A stretch of DNA of 64,000 nt from CAZPNX01 sp964518765 (GTDB taxonomy: Bacteria; Edwardsbacteria; AC1; EtOH8), in NCBI GenBank assembly GCA_964518765.1, contig CAZFJC010000010.1, positions 28,380-92,379 on the forward strand, given 5' to 3'. How positions within the stretch are numbered: the stretch's first letter is position 1; every line of letters begins with the position of its first letter. This document shows, one piece after another, positions 60,472-64,000 of this stretch. A program made the translations under genes and the position numbers. Below the pieces are notes generated by a model that did no database searches, was not told where the DNA came from, and saw nothing but the letters and a program-made list of their open reading frames with translations.

Positions 60472-61502
60472 TGGGCGTGTTGACCTCCATGGCCCTGGCA
60501 TTCTCGCGGGGGGCCTCGGCCCGGGGGACGGTCGAATTCACCCGAATCCTGAAGCGTCCCAAGAAAGTCCTCTGCCTTCCGGCCCAGGAGGACGGGGAGC
60601 TGCTGCTGGCCCTGCCGGCCATCAGAAGCCTGAGGCGCCACTATCGGGAATCTCTGCTGGCCCTGATGGTCTCGGAGCACAAGCGGGGGCTGTGGCGCTT
60701 AGACGACGAGGTGGACGAGGTCATCGAGTTCCGGCCCGAGCTTCTCAAGGGCGTTTCCAGCTCCGAGTTCAAGAGGCTGTCGGACTTCTTGAGCCACCGG
60801 CGCTTCGACCTGGCTATAGATCTCAGCTACCGGCCCCGGCCGCTTTGGTGTTATCTCGTCCACCATGCCCGCCCATCGGTCTTGGCCGGGATCCAATCCG
60901 GCCTGACCGACAAGTACCGCAACCTGGTGGTGCGGGACGCCAGCCTTCCGGCCGACGAGGTCCAGAGGAACCTGGCCATACTCCGGGTGTTGGGCATCAG
61001 CCACGAGGGGCACGCCGCCATCTGGCCACGGCTGGCCGACTCCGAGAGCAAGCGCGAATTCCGCGAACGCCTTAAAGCCGACGGCCTCCGCAGGCACCAG
61101 AACATCCTGGCGGTTGACGCCGGGGCCTTCGAGCAACGTCAGCTGGCCGAGTTCTTGGACACCGCCTGCCAGAGCCAGGCGTTGGCCGTCATCCTTTTCG
61201 ACGGGACGCCGCTTCCCGAAGCCAAGCGAGAGGGGCCGGTCATCAGGCTGGAGTCGCCGTCGGCGGCCGAGGCGGCCGAGGCCCTGGCCTGCGCCCAGGG
61301 CTTCATTGGCGTTAAAAACGACCTGTTCAGCATGGCCTACCTCTTGCGGGTACCTTCGGTCATCGCAGTCCCCGACGGAGCCCTGGGACTGCCCGCAGCC
61401 GGACCGCTGCTGTCTCTGGTGCCGAACAAGGGTCGTTTGTCCTTTCCCCGGCCGGCCTCGCTGAAGCTAATCGACGATATCGCCCACCGCTTCCATCTTT
61501 GA
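60471..61502 (+). CDS. Glycosyltransferase family 9 (heptosyltransferase-like) protein
   Basis: 343 residues. GT9/GT-B layout: KKVLCLPAQEDGELLLALPAIRSLRRHY at the N-terminus (basic Rossmann-like start), FDLAIDLSYRPRPLW, and the C-terminal GFIGVKNDLFSMAYLLRVPSVI in place of the usual DSGPxHLAA, so the donor-site motif is altered. Relatives add heptose or other sugars to LPS cores. It is translationally coupled to lon, an unusual pairing. A structural or degenerate role cannot be excluded. Confidence 0.75.
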   Translation: MGVLTSMALAFSRGASARGTVEFTRILKRPKKVLCLPAQEDGELLLALPAIRSLRRHYRESLLALMVSEHKRGLWRLDDEVDEVIEFRPELLKGVSSSEFKRLSDFLSHRRFDLAIDLSYRPRPLWCYLVHHARPSVLAGIQSGLTDKYRNLVVRDASLPADEVQRNLAILRVLGISHEGHAAIWPRLADSESKREFRERLKADGLRRHQNILAVDAGAFEQRQLAEFLDTACQSQALAVILFDGTPLPEAKREGPVIRLESPSAAEAAEALACAQGFIGVKNDLFSMAYLLRVPSVIAVPDGALGLPAAGPLLSLVPNKGRLSFPRPASLKLIDDIAHRFHL

Positions 61503-61665
61503 AATAAAAATTTTATTATTCTATTAATTAAATAGTATTATATCCGATATCGCTGAAATACTATGGCGGGACACCTGGCCCCTATTCCTCATTTATGCTT
61601 TGACCCATGACCTTTTATGCCTGGCAGGTAAGAGCTGAAAAATAAACGGAAAACGAAAATTTCTA

Positions 61666-61694
61666 TTGACAAAATACGTATTCCGTTGTATCAT
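61666..61694 (+). promoter_or_regulatory. Sigma70-type promoter of fmdB-HU
   Basis: TTGACA (61666-61671), 17 bp, TATCAT (61689-61694). It lies in an AT-rich gap (61503-61720) that also has an inverted repeat ATAGTATT/AATACTAT at 61532-61539 and 61557-61564 but no ORF. The leader to ATG 61721 is about 20 nt and lacks a Shine-Dalgarno sequence. Confidence 0.75.
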
Positions 61695-61720
61695 AATGCA
61701 TTATAAAGCAGCCCAAGACG

Positions 61721-61939
61721 ATGCCCATCTACGAATATGAATGCCGCCGATGCGGAAATAAAACAGAATTACTGGTGCGTTCCGCCGACGACCTGCCCAG
61801 GTGCCAGTCCTGCGGCAGCCAAGAGATGGAGAAGCTGTTCTCCGCCTTCGGCCTGTCGTCCGGGGGGGACTTCACGCCGTCCTCCGGCGGCAAGGGATGC
61901 GCCAGCTGTTCCACCCACAACTGCAGCAGCTGCCATTAA
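61721..61939 (+). CDS. FmdB-family zinc-ribbon protein
   Basis: 72 residues. MPIYEYECRRCG, LPRCQSCGS give the four Zn-binding cysteines (CxxC-x~20-CxxC) of the FmdB/putative regulatory zinc ribbon. The Ser/Gly-rich tail adds a second Cys cluster (CASCSTHNCSSCH), commonly present in this family. Function is not established. Its stop forms part of the ribosome site (TAAGGAGG) of the next gene. Confidence 0.88.
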   Translation: MPIYEYECRRCGNKTELLVRSADDLPRCQSCGSQEMEKLFSAFGLSSGGDFTPSSGGKGCASCSTHNCSSCH

Positions 61940-61951
61940 GGAGGTAGACCC

Positions 61952-62233
61952 ATGACCAAGGCCGATCTGGTGAAGATCGTCTGCGACAAGACCGGGATCA
62001 CCCAGCGCGACGCCAAGATCGTGGTGGACTCTTTCCTGGACGCCATCGCCCGGACCCTGTCCGAGGGCAAGAACATCGAGATCCGCGGCTTTGGCCGCTT
62101 CAAGGTCAAGGAGCGCAAGCCGAGGCTAGCCCGCAACCCGCGCAAGCCGCAGGAGACGGTGCAGATACCAGCCAGGCTGGTGCCCATCTTCCAGCCGTCC
62201 AACGAACTGAAGGCCATGGTGTCGCAGAAATAA
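61952..62233 (+). CDS. HU/IHF-family DNA-binding protein
   Basis: 93 residues, strong GGAGG site. MTKADLVKIV, TQRDAKIVVDSFLDAI, the DNA-wrapping arm GFGRFKVKERKPRLARNPRK (with the R-N-P tip) and the IPARLVPIFQPSNELK end are the HU/IHF hallmarks. IHF-like features (LARNPRKPQE) are stronger than HU-specific ones, but the exact subtype is uncertain. It bends DNA in nucleoid structure and regulation. Confidence 0.93.
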   Translation: MTKADLVKIVCDKTGITQRDAKIVVDSFLDAIARTLSEGKNIEIRGFGRFKVKERKPRLARNPRKPQETVQIPARLVPIFQPSNELKAMVSQK

Positions 62234-62387
62234 CCTGAGCAGTTGCGAATCAGCAATGATGGGAACTGGAGAAACGTCTTAGCTTCATATGTTATCCGTT
62301 CGGTTTCCTCGGGTACCGGAAGGCGACCGATGGTGCAAGATGAAAAGCAAACCTAAAAGGAATAATGTTAAGGAGGGAATCTGAAGA

Positions 62388-62483
62388 ATGCCCTGCGGTA
62401 AGAAGCGCAAGAGACACAAGATGGCCACCCACAAGCGGAAGAAGAGGCTCCGTGCCAACCGGCACAAGAAGAAGCTGCGCTAA
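62388..62483 (+). CDS. Very small basic ribosomal-type protein (AURKAIP1/COX24 / bS22-like)
   Basis: 31 residues, with AAGGAGG at 62370-62376. The sequence is almost entirely Lys/Arg/His with the core HKRKKRLRANRHKKKLR, the pattern of the AURKAIP1/COX24 domain family. Actinobacterial bS22 and the similar small proteins of Bacteroidetes (which start MPCGKKRKRHK) belong to it. The protein should bind rRNA of the small subunit. It is followed by a terminator. Confidence 0.82.
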   Translation: MPCGKKRKRHKMATHKRKKRLRANRHKKKLR

Positions 62484-62491
62484 ATGCTACC

Positions 62492-62525
62492 GGGGCCGTC
62501 CTGCTTACGGGGCGGCCCTGTTCTT
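62492..62525 (+). terminator. Terminator after the small basic protein
   Basis: GGGGCCGTCC (62492-62501) pairs with GGGGCGGCCC (62509-62518) using a G-T wobble; loop TGCTTAC; followed by TGTTCTT. Confidence 0.75.
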
Positions 62526-62573
62526 ATGGTAATCATGTCCGATTAAGGGATCCCCAGCAGTCGGCACAGCGCT

Positions 62574-64000
62574 ATGGGATTCGAACAGTTATCCGAGTTC
62601 CTCTGGAGGATCCCACGGGAGGGACAGATGCTGACCGAGGGCCGGGTTTTCGCTGATGCCAGGCTGATGGAGCAGATCGGCCGGGACAAGGCTCTGGGGC
62701 AGGTGGCCAACGTGGCCTGCCTTCCCGGGATCGTGGGTTTCTCCTTGGGCATGCCCGACATCCACCAGGGCTACGGCTTTCCCATCGGCGGGGTGGCAGC
62801 CATGTCGCCGGACGGAGTAGTCTCGCCGGGCGGGGTGGGCTCTGACATAAACTGTGGGGTGAGGCTGGTAGCCACCTCGCTCGATATCCGGGTGGTCGAG
62901 GATCGCCTGCCCAGGCTGGTGGAGGCGCTTTTCGCCGGCATACCATCGGGGGTAGGCTCGACCGGCAGCATCAGGCTCGATCCTAGGGATGAGGAGAGGG
63001 TGCTGTCCGAGGGCGCGGCCTGGGCGGTGGGGCGCGGCTTCGGTTGGAGGGAGGACCTGGAGGCCACCGAATCCAGAGGCTTTCTCCCGGGGGCCGATCC
63101 TGAGAAGCTCAGCCGCCGGGCCTTTGAGCGGGGCCGCCAGCAGCTGGGGACGTTGGGGGCGGGGAACCATTTTTTGGAGATCCAAAAGGTCTCGGAAGTG
63201 TACGATCATGAGGCGGCGGCCGCCTTCGGCATCCGCCTCGACCAGATTGTGGTGATGATCCACTCCGGCTCGCGTGGTCTGGGATACCAGGTGTGCGACG
63301 ATTACGTCGAGATCATGCTGCGGGCCATGTCCGGATACGACATCTCCGTCCCCGACCGGCAGCTGGCCTGCTGTCCCATCGACTCCCAGGAGGGCCGGGA
63401 CTACCTGGCGGCCATGGCCTGTGCCGCCAACTACGCCTGGGCCAACCGCCAGTGCATCATGCACTGGGTGCGGGAGGCTTTCGAGAAGGTTTTCAGGCGC
63501 AGCGCCGAGGACCTGGGGATGAGGCTGGTGTACGACGTGGCCCACAACATCGCCAAGTTCGAGGAGCATAGGCACCAGGGCAGGAGGGTAAAGCTCTTGG
63601 TCCACCGCAAGGGGGCCACCCGGGCCTTCGGGCCGGGGCATCCCGATTTGCCCCAACGCTATAAAAACATAGGACAGCCGGTGATCATCCCGGGCGATAT
63701 GGGCCGGGCCTCCTACCTGCTGGCCGGCACAGCGGAAGCTATGGAGCAGAGCTGGGGCTCCACCTGCCACGGGGCCGGCAGGCTTTTATCCCGAACCCAG
63801 GCGCTCAAGAACACCCGCGGCCGTTCCATTTCACGGGAGCTGAGTGAAAAGGGGATCACGGTCCGCTCCCATACCGCCGACACCCTACGGGAGGAGGCGC
63901 CCGAGGCCTACAAGGACGTGGATCAGGTGGTGGAGATAGTCCATCAGGCCGGTCTCTCGCGGAAGGTGGCCAGGATGAAGCCCTTGGGGGTGGTCAAGGG
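62574..64000 (+). CDS. rtcB: RNA-splicing ligase RtcB (partial, runs off the right edge)
   Basis: 475 codons from ATG 62574 to the window end with no stop. RtcB joins 2',3'-cyclic phosphate (or 3'-phosphate) RNA ends to 5'-OH ends with GTP and Mn. Landmarks are LGMPDIHQGYGFPIGGVAA, GGVGSDINCGVRL (Mn ligands), GAGNHFLEIQ, HSGSRGLG, YDVAHNIAKFE, HRKGATRAFGPGHP and the guanylylated His in STCHGAGR. The last visible residues (KPLGVVKG) match the family's C-terminal end, so the stop should lie only a few codons outside. No archease gene is seen. Confidence 0.96.
   Translation, partial: MGFEQLSEFLWRIPREGQMLTEGRVFADARLMEQIGRDKALGQVANVACLPGIVGFSLGMPDIHQGYGFPIGGVAAMSPDGVVSPGGVGSDINCGVRLVATSLDIRVVEDRLPRLVEALFAGIPSGVGSTGSIRLDPRDEERVLSEGAAWAVGRGFGWREDLEATESRGFLPGADPEKLSRRAFERGRQQLGTLGAGNHFLEIQKVSEVYDHEAAAAFGIRLDQIVVMIHSGSRGLGYQVCDDYVEIMLRAMSGYDISVPDRQLACCPIDSQEGRDYLAAMACAANYAWANRQCIMHWVREAFEKVFRRSAEDLGMRLVYDVAHNIAKFEEHRHQGRRVKLLVHRKGATRAFGPGHPDLPQRYKNIGQPVIIPGDMGRASYLLAGTAEAMEQSWGSTCHGAGRLLSRTQALKNTRGRSISRELSEKGITVRSHTADTLREEAPEAYKDVDQVVEIVHQAGLSRKVARMKPLGVVK

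Overview
The window reads as chromosome from an anaerobic, diderm (Gram-negative) bacterium with moderately high GC. Nearly every gene is on the + strand; the only convincing - strand gene is at 34289-34795. Lifestyle evidence: two separate multi-subunit 2-oxoacid:ferredoxin oxidoreductases (7.5-10.5 kb and 30.0-32.8 kb), a SPOR-domain protein, a GT9-type sugar transferase, a small beta-barrel-like protein, and two secreted proteins with the C-terminal sorting-type fold used by the FCB superphylum (end of a gene at 3-161, and 22518-24776). Together with MglA/MglB and a very short FCB-like basic ribosomal-type protein (62388-62483), this suggests an uncultured FCB-side lineage such as the Edwardsbacteria/TA06/WOR-3 neighbourhood. 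That placement is inference, not a search result.

Layout. 0-7.3 kb: tail of a secreted protein, SPOR/TPR protein, mutS, and a giant coiled-coil protein coupled to mutS. 7.4-11.7 kb: porGDAB (pyruvate-type oxidoreductase), then mglB-mglA. 11.8-16.5 kb: a two-domain radical SAM protein and groES-groEL. 16.6-21.9 kb: hisC-cmk-plsC-ispH-rpsA, a widely conserved housekeeping cluster. 22-29.3 kb: a large secreted protein, an SDH-type serine protease, a small membrane protein, ispG and sppA, with several dispersed repeats between them. 29.4-32.8 kb: tRNA-Cys, tRNA-Leu, tRNA-Gly and a korDABC/vor-type oxidoreductase. 32.8-41.7 kb: TPR protein, pgsA-pgpA-cinA-thpR-truA, a JAMM protein, prfA and prmC.

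41.7-56.8 kb is the most unusual region. A split flavin/iron-sulfur dehydrogenase resembles the dye-linked proline dehydrogenase / HcnABC / sarcosine oxidase superfamily: [2Fe-2S] protein, FAD/NAD(P) subunit, 2x[4Fe-4S] protein, then BFD-type [2Fe-2S] protein and DAO-family FAD subunit. It is interrupted between its ferredoxin and BFD genes by a 10 kb block of three tandem copies of one four-gene membrane cassette (called A-B-C-D here). A has a signal peptide, an FN3-like periplasmic domain, a membrane helix, a conserved cytoplasmic domain and a second helix. B and D are polytopic membrane proteins. C is a periplasmic domain anchored by a helix at each end. All 12 genes are intact and tightly packed, and the block is followed by two tandem ferritin-like genes. 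I infer a membrane complex present as three paralogous versions and functionally tied to the dehydrogenase; its activity is unknown.

56.8-64 kb: SAM hydroxide adenosyltransferase, Hsp20, Lon, a GT9 protein coupled to lon, FmdB zinc ribbon, HU/IHF, a 31-residue basic protein and an rtcB RNA ligase that runs off the right edge.

Promoters are strikingly clear: about a dozen TTGAC(A/T)/TATAAT-like pairs, mostly with 16-18 bp spacing. Some lie so close to start codons (ispG, pgsA, hisC) that leaderless or near-leaderless mRNAs are likely. Strong stem-loop/T-run terminators delimit many units.
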